Positions 1 through 7,785 of a DNA stretch of 64,000 nt are shown here, piece by piece; the stretch's first letter is position 1, and every line of letters starts with the position of its first letter. The position numbers and the translations under genes are program-made. The notes under the pieces were generated by a model. It saw only the letters and a list, made by a program, of their open reading frames with translations. It did not search any database and was not told the origin of the DNA. The DNA comes from Paenibacillus alkalitolerans (lineage in GTDB: Bacteria > Bacillota > Bacilli > Paenibacillales > YIM-B00363): NCBI RefSeq assembly GCF_016482785.1, contig NZ_JAEMXM010000001.1, positions 620,001-684,000 on the forward strand, written 5' to 3'.

Positions 1-200
1 CATAAATCCAAAGTATGTTCCCATATATCATGCGAATAACAGGGATAAATAAAATCCAAATCTATGTCGCTAGCTCCGATTTTTTGTTCATCACGCGAAA
101 AGCTTCCCGTTAAATATATACTTTTGTACTTATGAATATCTTTTATCCGATCGATATGCCATTCAAGCCCTTTAATGTAATCAGTGTAATAGGATTTCAT
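1..200 (-). CDS. Nucleotidyltransferase-like protein, 3' end beyond the window (partial)
   Basis: The visible 66 residues start with ATG at 200, preceded by a GAGG ribosome binding site that overlaps the end of the upstream gene (its stop is at 211). They contain LTGSFSRD followed by ASDIDLDFI, the GS...DxD signature of the polymerase-beta-like nucleotidyltransferase fold, with the two metal-binding aspartates in DID. Such enzymes move a nucleotide onto a small molecule, protein or RNA; the substrate cannot be told here. The C-terminus lies outside the window. It is the last visible gene of an AT-rich cluster with a second nucleotidyltransferase, a PEP-synthase-like protein and an HD protein. 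The fold is fairly sure, the function unknown. Confidence 0.75.
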   Translation of the reverse strand, partial: MKSYYTDYIKGLEWHIDRIKDIHKYKSIYLTGSFSRDEQKIGASDIDLDFIYPCYSHDIWEHTLDL

Positions 201-210
201 GAAATATGCC

Positions 211-1044
211 TCATTCATCGGTATTGTCGTGATATGAGAAAATATGACGGTAGTAATATTCCTTCATATCCGGCGGAAGCAATCCTCTACTGTCGATTTC
301 ATCAATTATTTCTGTCAGAATGCTTATCATCTCACTGCTCTTTAATTTATATTCAGTATTTGTAGCCGCGTAATTTTGGGATATGGATTGAATTCTTTCA
401 GTAAGCTTGGCTGGCAACCAAGGAAGAAAACGAATATTATAATAAAAATATTTATTGGAGGGAATCGGCCTCCCGTTTAGTGTATAAAGCAATTGAAAAA
501 CATCGTTTACGGCCATATTGATTTGTAAATTCGCAATCAACCACTCTCCCCGATCAATCCAATAGTCGGCGGAGCGGCTCCAATTAAAACCTCTCCAGTT
601 TTCATTGTTCAGTCCCTCATAACTAATACCTTTTTTGCTTAATTTTCTTATTAACTTAACGCTTCGAAATACAATTTCATCTATCGTTAATGCCGCCTGC
701 TTCATCATTTCATTAAGTTTGGTCAGCGGATCGTAAATCGGTTCCGTTTCAAAACAATACACATATCTTTGCTTGTCATTCCATTTCGAAGGAGTCGCTT
801 TGGAAAAGTCTAAAAAGTATGTCCCTATTTTTATTCCATTAAAGACCCCTTCTCCTTTAGGAATTTCTTCACATCGCTCCGGAGAACCGGTTACGATCAA
901 GACATCGACATCCGAATCTTCATTAAGAGTGCCCCGAACTATGCCTCCTTGGAATGCGGCGGCATCGAGCGAATATTTTTCGATCCAATGATGTATGACC
1001 GGAAGTGCGGCTTGTCTTCTTTCATTTATAATATTCTTGTGCAT
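211..1044 (-). CDS. Nucleotidyltransferase domain protein
   Basis: A 277-residue protein. Residues 33-51 hold GGIVRG then SDVDVLIV, the minimal nucleotidyltransferase signature with catalytic Asp45 and Asp47. The rest is an alpha-helical region (about 110-270) as in aminoglycoside-adenylyltransferase-like and other stand-alone nucleotidyltransferases, where the helical part binds the acceptor. The ATG at 1044 follows AAGGGATTAT; the gene lies 8 bases after the PEP-synthase-like gene and 10 bases before the next nucleotidyltransferase, so co-transcription is likely. Acceptor and biological role are not readable from the sequence. Base composition is much more AT-rich than the glycan genes, which suggests separate ancestry. 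Confidence 0.8.
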   Translation of the reverse strand: MHKNIINERRQAALPVIHHWIEKYSLDAAAFQGGIVRGTLNEDSDVDVLIVTGSPERCEEIPKGEGVFNGIKIGTYFLDFSKATPSKWNDKQRYVYCFETEPIYDPLTKLNEMMKQAALTIDEIVFRSVKLIRKLSKKGISYEGLNNENWRGFNWSRSADYWIDRGEWLIANLQINMAVNDVFQLLYTLNGRPIPSNKYFYYNIRFLPWLPAKLTERIQSISQNYAATNTEYKLKSSEMISILTEIIDEIDSRGLLPPDMKEYYYRHIFSYHDNTDE

Positions 1045-1052
1045 ATAATCCC

Positions 1053-3080
1053 TTACATTCCCCTTATTATTCCATTTGATGTAAGTCTCACCTTGTCCCC
1101 ATCGGAGAAAAGGCTCGTAGCACTATTGCATATGTGCGCAGGTATTCTTGCTTCTCTTAAAACAATTCCTAAATGGCACAGCAAAGATCCTTTATTAAAA
1201 ATAAATCCCTTGACATTGGACAAATAGGGTATGAATCCTGTAGATGGGCGATCTGCGAGTACAATTACTTGTTGATTAGTTGAGTTAACAATTGCCGGCA
1301 GACCGGTAAGCTGATTTCCTTTTATTTGCAAATGATCCTGCTCATCGGTTCTGCTGATCACGCTAAGATTCAATTCCTCGCTCAACTTATCAAGATACTC
1401 CAGTTCATCATCTTTGATGATCACAACTTCCCCTTCCGCATAACCGTCGGACATAATTTTTCCATCATCGGACAAAACCGATATCTTGTTTTCTTCCATA
1501 CTTAAGTCTTTAATAAATAACTTATGGTCATAGAAATACCATTCTATTCTCGGCTCCCTGAATACACTCGAGAAATATTTTGTCATCTTTAGTATCCTGT
1601 GAAGCAGGTCTTTATTCATTGTCTTCTCGTTCGAAGCTTTATTATTCACTTTTCGTTTTTCCAGTAATTGCTCATCAAAAATATAGATTTCATCAAATTG
1701 TTTTTTGTCCTCATATACCGTATTAAGTTGATCGTCAATAATGATTAATGAAGGCGCCACATCGCCTGTCATAATTCCGGTCATTAATCCGGGACAATAC
1801 TCTACCAAACATGTACCGTCATCCAATAGCGTGGAAAACCCTCCAATTTCAACCGGTATAACTTCCCCCAGTTGAATCATAAACTCTTTCTTTTGAGGAC
1901 TACTTTTCGATGTATGATACAACAGCGAACGGATATCCGATAAAGCAAAGTATTTTTTCTGTATCGCCCCTCCTCTGACGATGAAATAATTTGAATGGAA
2001 TTTGTTGTTTAACAGGAGTTCGTAAGCTTCCTCAATTTGTCCACTTGTAAATTTCAGGAAATGCTCTCCATAGCAATGGATGCCTGCTTTTTTTGCATGA
2101 TCTCTTATCCAATACTTCTTACTCAACCACTTGATATAAGATTCCCGATACCCATGGGAATCCAAATCCAATTTTTCGCATTTTTCAATATGGTCAAGCG
2201 GAATTAATTCGCATGAAAGCGCATTATCTCTGTTCGACCAATCTATGGATAAAGGTCTTGCTTGTAATATAAAGATATCCTTCTTGTCTGAAATCCACTC
2301 CATGTCGACAGGGCCGTTCAACATATTTTCGATTTTTAAGGCATTATTTTTAAGCTGAAGCATTTCATTTTCACTTAATTTTTCCGAAGATGCCGCAGAA
2401 GTTTCATCTCTGGCTATGCGGCATGTAAACTGGGGTTCAATCCCTTTAACAATATCGCCGGCATCGAATGCCCCCTCCGCCACCATCATATTTTCGGATG
2501 GATTTAACGGATTTCGGCTGAATAATACCCCGCTTAAATGCCCGACTGCCATGTTTTGTATAATGACTGCCATTTGTGGCGCTGCTTGCATTATCGTTTT
2601 ATTGCGGTAATACATTGCAACTTCTGAAAATACGGAACACCAAACATTCCTTACCGCATTTAAAAAATTTTCATATTGATCGATGTTGAGATAACTTTTA
2701 TAAATGCCCGCGTAACTTTTATTCATACTGTCTTCTCCCACGGCTGAAGAACGTACCGCTATTTTCCCGAACTTCTTTTGCGATTTCCAAACGTTAAATA
2801 ACTCTTCTTGCATATTTTCCTGAAACTCAAAAGATAGTGTCATTTTCCTGATATTCGAAAGTATCTTTATACAAGAAGGGTCGTTTTTTGTGTACCTATT
2901 TAAATATTCACGGAACATTTCATCAATGCCTTGAATCGAACGGAAGGCGGTTGTTGTGAGACAAAAACCGGCGGGAACATTCAATCCTTCTCTAATCAAG
3001 ATTCCAAGATTTTTAGCTTTCCCTCCAACCAGTGTTTCATCACACTGAGCACATTGTGATAAATTGACGACGTATTTCAA
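1053..3080 (-). CDS. PEP synthase / rifampin phosphotransferase-like protein
   Basis: A 675-residue protein. The N-terminal ATP-grasp part has VGGKAKNLG (about 18-26), VRSSAVGEDS (about 110) and a closing ILQARPLSI (about 285), as in pyruvate-phosphate dikinase/PEP synthase. The C-terminal swivelling domain keeps the phospho-histidine context, LLCHLGIVLREARIPA, with His near 636. The middle (about 300-570) does not look like the PEP-binding barrel of PEP synthase, and the length (675 against about 790) fits the rifampin-phosphotransferase-like arrangement, in which ATP phosphorylates the histidine and then a small molecule. The start is TTG at 3080 after GGGGGATTCAA. It lies 15 bases downstream of the HD gene and just upstream of two nucleotidyltransferases. 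The phosphoryl acceptor is unknown. Confidence 0.75.
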   Translation of the reverse strand: MKYVVNLSQCAQCDETLVGGKAKNLGILIREGLNVPAGFCLTTTAFRSIQGIDEMFREYLNRYTKNDPSCIKILSNIRKMTLSFEFQENMQEELFNVWKSQKKFGKIAVRSSAVGEDSMNKSYAGIYKSYLNIDQYENFLNAVRNVWCSVFSEVAMYYRNKTIMQAAPQMAVIIQNMAVGHLSGVLFSRNPLNPSENMMVAEGAFDAGDIVKGIEPQFTCRIARDETSAASSEKLSENEMLQLKNNALKIENMLNGPVDMEWISDKKDIFILQARPLSIDWSNRDNALSCELIPLDHIEKCEKLDLDSHGYRESYIKWLSKKYWIRDHAKKAGIHCYGEHFLKFTSGQIEEAYELLLNNKFHSNYFIVRGGAIQKKYFALSDIRSLLYHTSKSSPQKKEFMIQLGEVIPVEIGGFSTLLDDGTCLVEYCPGLMTGIMTGDVAPSLIIIDDQLNTVYEDKKQFDEIYIFDEQLLEKRKVNNKASNEKTMNKDLLHRILKMTKYFSSVFREPRIEWYFYDHKLFIKDLSMEENKISVLSDDGKIMSDGYAEGEVVIIKDDELEYLDKLSEELNLSVISRTDEQDHLQIKGNQLTGLPAIVNSTNQQVIVLADRPSTGFIPYLSNVKGFIFNKGSLLCHLGIVLREARIPAHICNSATSLFSDGDKVRLTSNGIIRGM

Positions 3081-3095
3081 TTGAATCCCCCATTT

Positions 3096-4415
3096 TCAAT
3101 TTGCAGTAGAAGCGCTTACATAATTCAACATATAGCTTTCATTTATTAGGATCATTTTCTCAAGGAGAGGAGTTAACGGTAACAACCATCTTAAAGTCGA
3201 AACGCTGCCGATATCCGCGTTATAAACATTTACATTTAATCGAATTGCATAATTCAAATTATCACTGAATCTTTTATAATATTCCCTTACAGACGATGGC
3301 GGCATCCCGCCTCTGTATGCATTGTTTTTCAGACCTCTATCCATCAAGCCTAGAAAGTCGTGGGTTTGTATTAAAAAGCTGACTGTTTTTGCCTCTATAT
3401 CGGAAATCCAATTCGGTTTATATTTAATCCATATTTTTGCTCCGGCCGCGGCGTGTGCCCCCGGTGTCCATATATTCTTGCATTTCCCTACATCGTGCCA
3501 CAAGGTTGAGAGGCGTAACAATTTCCTGTCCGTTTCTCTGACATTTTGAGTATTCAGCATCAAAGTCGACATGATTGAATGCTGATAAACCTTCCAGCCC
3601 TGATGAGTCGGTTTTTGATCCCATTGTTTTTGGTAGTCGAGAACCATGTGCAGGTATTGATCTTTCTCGGTAGCAGGAGTACTGCTTAGCGTTTGATCGA
3701 TCAACCATTCCCTGAATTGTTCATCAGGCGCATCCCATGGATTGCTTGTCGGAAGTTTCGATTTTCTAGGAATCGGCACTACTTGAGGTGTCTTCGGATT
3801 GGATTTATGCCATTCCATGATTTCATCGCAGACCGTTTTTTCTTTTTCCGTTAAGAAAAAGCTGTAACTTTTACCGCCTTTTTCACGTTTGTGCAGTTCT
3901 GACTCCATTTCCTCCCATTCAATGGATTTCGGTGTTGTTGATCGATAAATGCCAAGAAATTCGCTAGTAATATTCGGGAATCTCTCCGCTATATTGCCCC
4001 CTTCTTCTTTTGCCTCCTCAATATTACACCAAGGAGTCGGTTCGATTCGGCCTTCAATAAGGTGATCCGCTGTATCGTCATAGCCCCAGATATACTCCAT
4101 TTGTTCTCCTGACATACGGACCGCTCCGGATAAAGCTTTAATGTTCTTTCGTTGCAAATATACCTTTATATCGTTAATAGACGTTCCTTCAACGGCGATT
4201 ACTTTCCACCGATACATCGGGTACTTTGCCTGCAATTCCTGTTCAACAATCTTTGCTCTTTCTTTGCCAGGCAATATAACTTCGGTTTCGACAGAAGTCG
4301 TCGCAGGGCCGAACTTTTCGTTAAAAAAGGGATAATAGTATGTTTGACCTGTAACAAAAGCATTTTCATCGACAGTGGAGACCGCATTTAAAATCACTTT
4401 ATTCCAATCGTTCAT
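3096..4415 (-). CDS. HD-domain protein with nucleotidyltransferase-like N-terminus
   Basis: A 439-residue protein. The C-terminal half has an HD phosphohydrolase pattern: His in YQHS (about 280), LWHDVGK (His307-Asp308), QTHD (His352) and NADIGS (Asp near 401), the H...HD...H...D metal-binding order. The N-terminal 140 residues (GQTYYYPFF, SVETEVILPG, WKVIAVEG, IWGYDDTADHLIEGRIEPTP) resemble by eye the NTP_transf_6 (DUF925) nucleotidyltransferase-like family, with acidic residues where a DxD would be; this is weaker. ATG at 4415 has a strong TTTTTGGAGG site. It is the first gene of the AT-rich cluster. A guess is that it makes and/or hydrolyses a nucleotide or phosphoester; the substrate is unknown. 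Confidence 0.7.
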   Translation of the reverse strand: MNDWNKVILNAVSTVDENAFVTGQTYYYPFFNEKFGPATTSVETEVILPGKERAKIVEQELQAKYPMYRWKVIAVEGTSINDIKVYLQRKNIKALSGAVRMSGEQMEYIWGYDDTADHLIEGRIEPTPWCNIEEAKEEGGNIAERFPNITSEFLGIYRSTTPKSIEWEEMESELHKREKGGKSYSFFLTEKEKTVCDEIMEWHKSNPKTPQVVPIPRKSKLPTSNPWDAPDEQFREWLIDQTLSSTPATEKDQYLHMVLDYQKQWDQKPTHQGWKVYQHSIMSTLMLNTQNVRETDRKLLRLSTLWHDVGKCKNIWTPGAHAAAGAKIWIKYKPNWISDIEAKTVSFLIQTHDFLGLMDRGLKNNAYRGGMPPSSVREYYKRFSDNLNYAIRLNVNVYNADIGSVSTLRWLLPLTPLLEKMILINESYMLNYVSASTAN

Positions 4416-4554
4416 TCTATTACCTCCAAAAAATTTTTCTATGCTTCTCCGGTCCCTGGACCTATATTTTCGTTAACTTTTGGGAAGTAACATCACATGA
4501 TGAAATGTAAAGGTTGATATAACCAATTTAAAATCAATTATCCCAATATTTTGT

Positions 4555-4571
4555 ACCAATATTGTATTGGT
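4555..4571. repeat. Palindrome ACCAATA-N3-TATTGGT (possible operator)
   Basis: Seven-base perfect arms around TTG, about 140 bases upstream of the HD gene start. A second partial CCAATATT copy lies about 15 bases away. Position and symmetry suit a repressor site, but no regulator is identified. Confidence 0.4.
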
Positions 4572-4630
4572 CAAAACGATCTTTATTAGGGCAATTCTTC
4601 CTATATTGATAAAAACAGGTGAAAAAAGAA

Positions 4631-4700
4631 TAGGACATCTAACCTTTAAAGCAAAATTAACTGCCGGCATATCAGTTAATTTCGTTAAGGTGATGTCCTA
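4631..4700 (-). terminator. Nested palindrome followed by a T-rich run: probable terminator of the 25 kb operon
   Basis: Outer arms TAGGACATC (4631-4639) and GATGTCCTA (4692-4700) enclose inner perfect 9-base arms AATTAACTG (4655-4663) and CAGTTAATT (4673-4681). ACCTT/AAGGT-type pairing lies between. On the minus strand, leaving the pectate lyase gene, the hairpin is followed by TTCTTTTTTC. This could end the long operon. The 70-base length is large for an intrinsic terminator, so a small mobile-element remnant is an alternative. Confidence 0.5.
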
Positions 4701-4760
4701 TACCGTTTAATGATGATCGCACGAATATTGATGAATTTCTTCTTGCCGTTTTGCAGTTTA

Positions 4761-5732
4761 TCAAGACCGAGACGGTATCTTCCCCACACCCGCCCCGTTC
4801 ATGACGATCGACTTGACGTCGGCGGCCTTATCCGCCTTATATTCGTAATAATCGCCCGGATTCCACGTTACGCCGTCCAGCCGCAGCTCCGGCTGCGGGG
4901 TGTCAACAAAATAGCTGCCGATATCTTTGATATAGCCGGGCTTTTCCGGTTTGTCGATGTATGTGACGGCTTTTTTCGTGTTCTCGAAATAGTTTTGTTC
5001 GGAGTATATTTTCGCCTCTACTCCTACTCCAATGCCATAGGATTGTACTCCGGAGTAATAGTTGTTGTATACATGCACTTCGCCGTAACGCACTCTTGGA
5101 TGCCGTTGAACGGTTCCGTCAAACCAGTTGTGATGGTACGTCACTTTCAGATTGTCCATATCTCCCACCGTGTTGTCGTTATGGCCGATCAGCGCAGTCT
5201 TGTCATGGTTGTAAAACTTGTTCCAGGATACGGTGACATACGACGACGCTTCCTTAATGTCTACCAACCCGTCGGCTGAACTCATAAAATTATTATGGTC
5301 GATCCAGACGTGTTTGGACGATTTGTCCACACCGATCGCATCATCAGGCGAATTGGAGAACGTTATGTTGCGGACGATGACGTCTTGAGCGCCGGATATT
5401 CGCAATCCCCCGCCGGTAATGTGCGCTGACGAACCCAATCCTATGATCGTTTTGTTCGAGGTCACTTTGTGGATTCCGTTCAAAGAAATCGTTCCAGACA
5501 CTTGGATAACGTACGGATCGGATTCCTGCATATAACGAATCAATTCCTCGGCGGTGCTGACGGTTACGGTCTTTCCTCCCTCGCCCCCCGTCATGCCGCT
5601 GCCCGTCGCGGCGAAACCGACAGGAACGTCGAGCGGTTCGGCAGCGCCGGAGAAGTTCAGTCCCTTGCTGAAAACCAAACCGGCGAATAAAACGAGTAAG
5701 CATGCGAGCAAGAAACCCCGGTATTTTTTCAT
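4761..5732 (-). CDS. Secreted pectate lyase, PL1 family
   Basis: A 323-residue enzyme that cleaves polygalacturonate by calcium-dependent beta-elimination outside the cell. It starts with a signal peptide (KK, then a hydrophobic stretch to about residue 30). The parallel beta-helix pattern is clear: VWIDHNNF (about 142-149), ADGLVDIK with calcium-binding aspartates (about 153-160), and QRHPRVRYG with the catalytic arginine context (about 209-217). The start chosen is the second ATG (5732), 10 bases from GGGAGG; an ATG two codons upstream at 5738 overlaps the GH42 stop (TGATG). It is the last gene of the long operon and the only one there with an export signal, so it is likely the first attack on polymeric substrate. 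Confidence 0.93.
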   Translation of the reverse strand: MKKYRGFLLACLLVLFAGLVFSKGLNFSGAAEPLDVPVGFAATGSGMTGGEGGKTVTVSTAEELIRYMQESDPYVIQVSGTISLNGIHKVTSNKTIIGLGSSAHITGGGLRISGAQDVIVRNITFSNSPDDAIGVDKSSKHVWIDHNNFMSSADGLVDIKEASSYVTVSWNKFYNHDKTALIGHNDNTVGDMDNLKVTYHHNWFDGTVQRHPRVRYGEVHVYNNYYSGVQSYGIGVGVEAKIYSEQNYFENTKKAVTYIDKPEKPGYIKDIGSYFVDTPQPELRLDGVTWNPGDYYEYKADKAADVKSIVMNGAGVGKIPSRS

Positions 5733-5737
5733 ACCCA

Positions 5738-7780
5738 TCAAGCCTCCCGCAAAATCATCACGCCTGCGGGAGGAATCTCCAATACGCCGCTCACGAAGGT
5801 ATCGTTCAACAGATCGTGCCGCGGCTGCTCTCCGATATCTACCTTCTGCGCATAACCGGTGTGATTCAATAAGAACGTGTAACGTGTACCTTCTTTGATC
5901 CGCTGCGTCACTTCCACTCCGGGCGGGACATGAAGCAATGGACTTATCCCTTTGCACTCGCACAGATGCGCAACCCATGTTTGCAGAAACACGGGTTCCG
6001 GATCGGAACCGGTATACCACGCCTCGCCTTTACCGAATCGGTGACGCGTCAGCGACGGCGAACCCACGTAAAAATCACTGCCGAATTCGGCAATTACTTC
6101 CGCCCCTTCCGGATGGACGATTTCGCATACGAGGCCGCATTCGTATGATTTTCCCAGATTTTCTGTCTCCCGCTTGATGACGGCGACATTTTTCTGATTG
6201 GGAAACAGCGCGTCGATCTCTTCGACCCAAATGCCGAGCAGCTTGCGAAGTTCGCCGGGATAACCGCCCAATACCACCTGATCGTTTTCGTTGGCGACGC
6301 CGCTGAAAAATGTGACAATCAACGTTCCTCCGTTTTCGACGAAATTCTCCAGCTTTCCGGCAACTCCGGGCTTTACCATGTATAGTAAAGGCGCGATAAT
6401 AATTTCATATTGGTTCAAGTCGGAATCGACGCTGACGATATCGGTTTGGATATGGTTTTCATAAAATGCGTCGTAATATTTTTGAACCTGATCCAAGTAC
6501 TTCAATCTCGTAGTCGGCCCGCCGTTGAATTCGACCGCCCACCAATTTTCCCAATCGAACAGTATGGCGACACGACTATTCATGCGCGAACCCGGCAAAG
6601 CTCCCTCCAGATTCCGCAATTCGTTGCCGAGTTCAGCACACTCTCTGAAAACGCGAGTATTTTCGTGCCCCGCATGATCGATGACCGCGCCGTGAAATTT
6701 TTCATATGCCCCGGAAGAACGCCGCAATTGGAAGAACATGACCGTCTCCGCGCCTCTGGCGACTGCTTGGTAGCTCTGCAGCCGCATTGCGCCGGGCCGT
6801 TTCAACGGATTGACCGATTTCCAGTTGAGCACTCCGGGGGTCGACTCCATCAACATAAAAGGAGCGCCGTCCTTCATGCCGCGCATCAGATCGTAGCGGA
6901 GCGCGGTATAGCTTGCGGAGGCGTCGTTGGGCGGGTACATGTCCAAAGCGGCAATGTCCATGTGCTTCGCCCATTTGAAATAGTCAAGAGGTTTATATGT
7001 CCCGTTCCCTTGAAAATTAGTGGTGACTATTGCATCAGGGATCACTTCTTTGATTGCGTTATATTCGGTCAAATAGCAGTTTAGCAAGCTTTCGGAAGCG
7101 AACCGGTAATAGTCAAGCGTAGCGCCCTGAAACGCCGTTTTGTCGGAATCGCTCTTATCCAGACCTTCGCTCAAGCCGCTTGGCAGCACGATATCTTCCC
7201 AATCGTAGAGCGTATGTCCCCAAAACCGGGTGTACCATGCTTCGTTCACCTTTTCCAAGGAGCCGTAACGCTTCTTCAGCCATTCGCGGAACGTCATCTC
7301 GCAATTGCCGCAATAGCAGCGAACGCCGTACTCATTGTTGACGTGCCATAGGAGCAGCGCCGGATGGGATTTATACCGCTCCGCCAGCTTGCGGGCGATC
7401 AATCCGGAATATTTGAGGAAGGTCGGACTGTTCGGACACGAGTTGTGCCTTCTGCCGAATTTTCTTTTCGTCCCTTGATAATCCACAGCCAGCACGTCCG
7501 GATATTTTCTGGCCATCCACGCCGGGTGCGCCGCCGTTCCGGTTCCCATGCACGCGTAAATCCCGTTGGCGTGTAGCTTATCCATCACCTCGTCGAGCCA
7601 GTCGAACTTGTACGTGTTCTCATCCGGCTGATTCAACGCCCAGGAGAAGACGTTCACCGTCGCGACATCGATGCCGGCGAGCCGAAACAGCCGCATGTCT
7701 TCATCCCATATTTGTTTCGGATATTGTTCCGGGTTATAGTCGCCGCCGAATAATATTTTAGGAAAAATGACGCCACCCAC
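5738..7780 (-). CDS. Beta-galactosidase, GH42
   Basis: About 680 residues, the usual GH42 size. The protein opens with KILFGGDYNPEQY. The acid/base glutamate is in LLLWHVNNEYG (about Glu150), followed by a zinc-type CYCGNC cluster (about 156-161); the nucleophile is in FMLMESTPGVLNW (about 313). A trimerisation, amidotransferase-like domain follows and a small beta domain ends the protein. There is no signal peptide, so it acts in the cytoplasm on beta-galactosides or related arabinopyranosides. The start is uncertain: GTG at 7780 has GGGGAG nine bases upstream, while ATG at 7789 forms an ATGA overlap with the previous gene but has no usable spacing. It may trim galactan or arabinogalactan side chains of pectin. 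Confidence 0.9.
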   Translation of the reverse strand: MGGVIFPKILFGGDYNPEQYPKQIWDEDMRLFRLAGIDVATVNVFSWALNQPDENTYKFDWLDEVMDKLHANGIYACMGTGTAAHPAWMARKYPDVLAVDYQGTKRKFGRRHNSCPNSPTFLKYSGLIARKLAERYKSHPALLLWHVNNEYGVRCYCGNCEMTFREWLKKRYGSLEKVNEAWYTRFWGHTLYDWEDIVLPSGLSEGLDKSDSDKTAFQGATLDYYRFASESLLNCYLTEYNAIKEVIPDAIVTTNFQGNGTYKPLDYFKWAKHMDIAALDMYPPNDASASYTALRYDLMRGMKDGAPFMLMESTPGVLNWKSVNPLKRPGAMRLQSYQAVARGAETVMFFQLRRSSGAYEKFHGAVIDHAGHENTRVFRECAELGNELRNLEGALPGSRMNSRVAILFDWENWWAVEFNGGPTTRLKYLDQVQKYYDAFYENHIQTDIVSVDSDLNQYEIIIAPLLYMVKPGVAGKLENFVENGGTLIVTFFSGVANENDQVVLGGYPGELRKLLGIWVEEIDALFPNQKNVAVIKRETENLGKSYECGLVCEIVHPEGAEVIAEFGSDFYVGSPSLTRHRFGKGEAWYTGSDPEPVFLQTWVAHLCECKGISPLLHVPPGVEVTQRIKEGTRYTFLLNHTGYAQKVDIGEQPRHDLLNDTFVSGVLEIPPAGVMILREA

Positions 7781-7785
7781 CTCTC

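Larger units (their letters stand above)
4416..4760. other. Intergenic gap between the AT-rich cluster and the glycan operon
   Basis: A 345-base AT-rich gap. It holds the ribosome binding site of the HD gene, a GGTCC-CT-GGACC inverted repeat (4451-4462), the ACCAATA-TTG-TATTGGT palindrome (4555-4571) and a nested 70-base imperfect palindrome (4631-4700). No convincing gene was found; the short minus-strand ORF at 4473-4670 has no homology I recognise and no good ribosome binding site. The HD gene promoter must be here but no clear -35/-10 pair stands out. Confidence 0.7.

Noticed and set aside
4473-4670. A 65-codon minus-strand ORF in the AT-rich gap
   Set aside because: It overlaps the palindromes, lacks a good ribosome binding site and has no recognisable product.
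4459-4700. CCTATA-type hexamers on the + strand near the HD gene
   Set aside because: They are in the wrong orientation for the minus-strand genes, are not spaced by 22 bp and have no -10 at the expected place.
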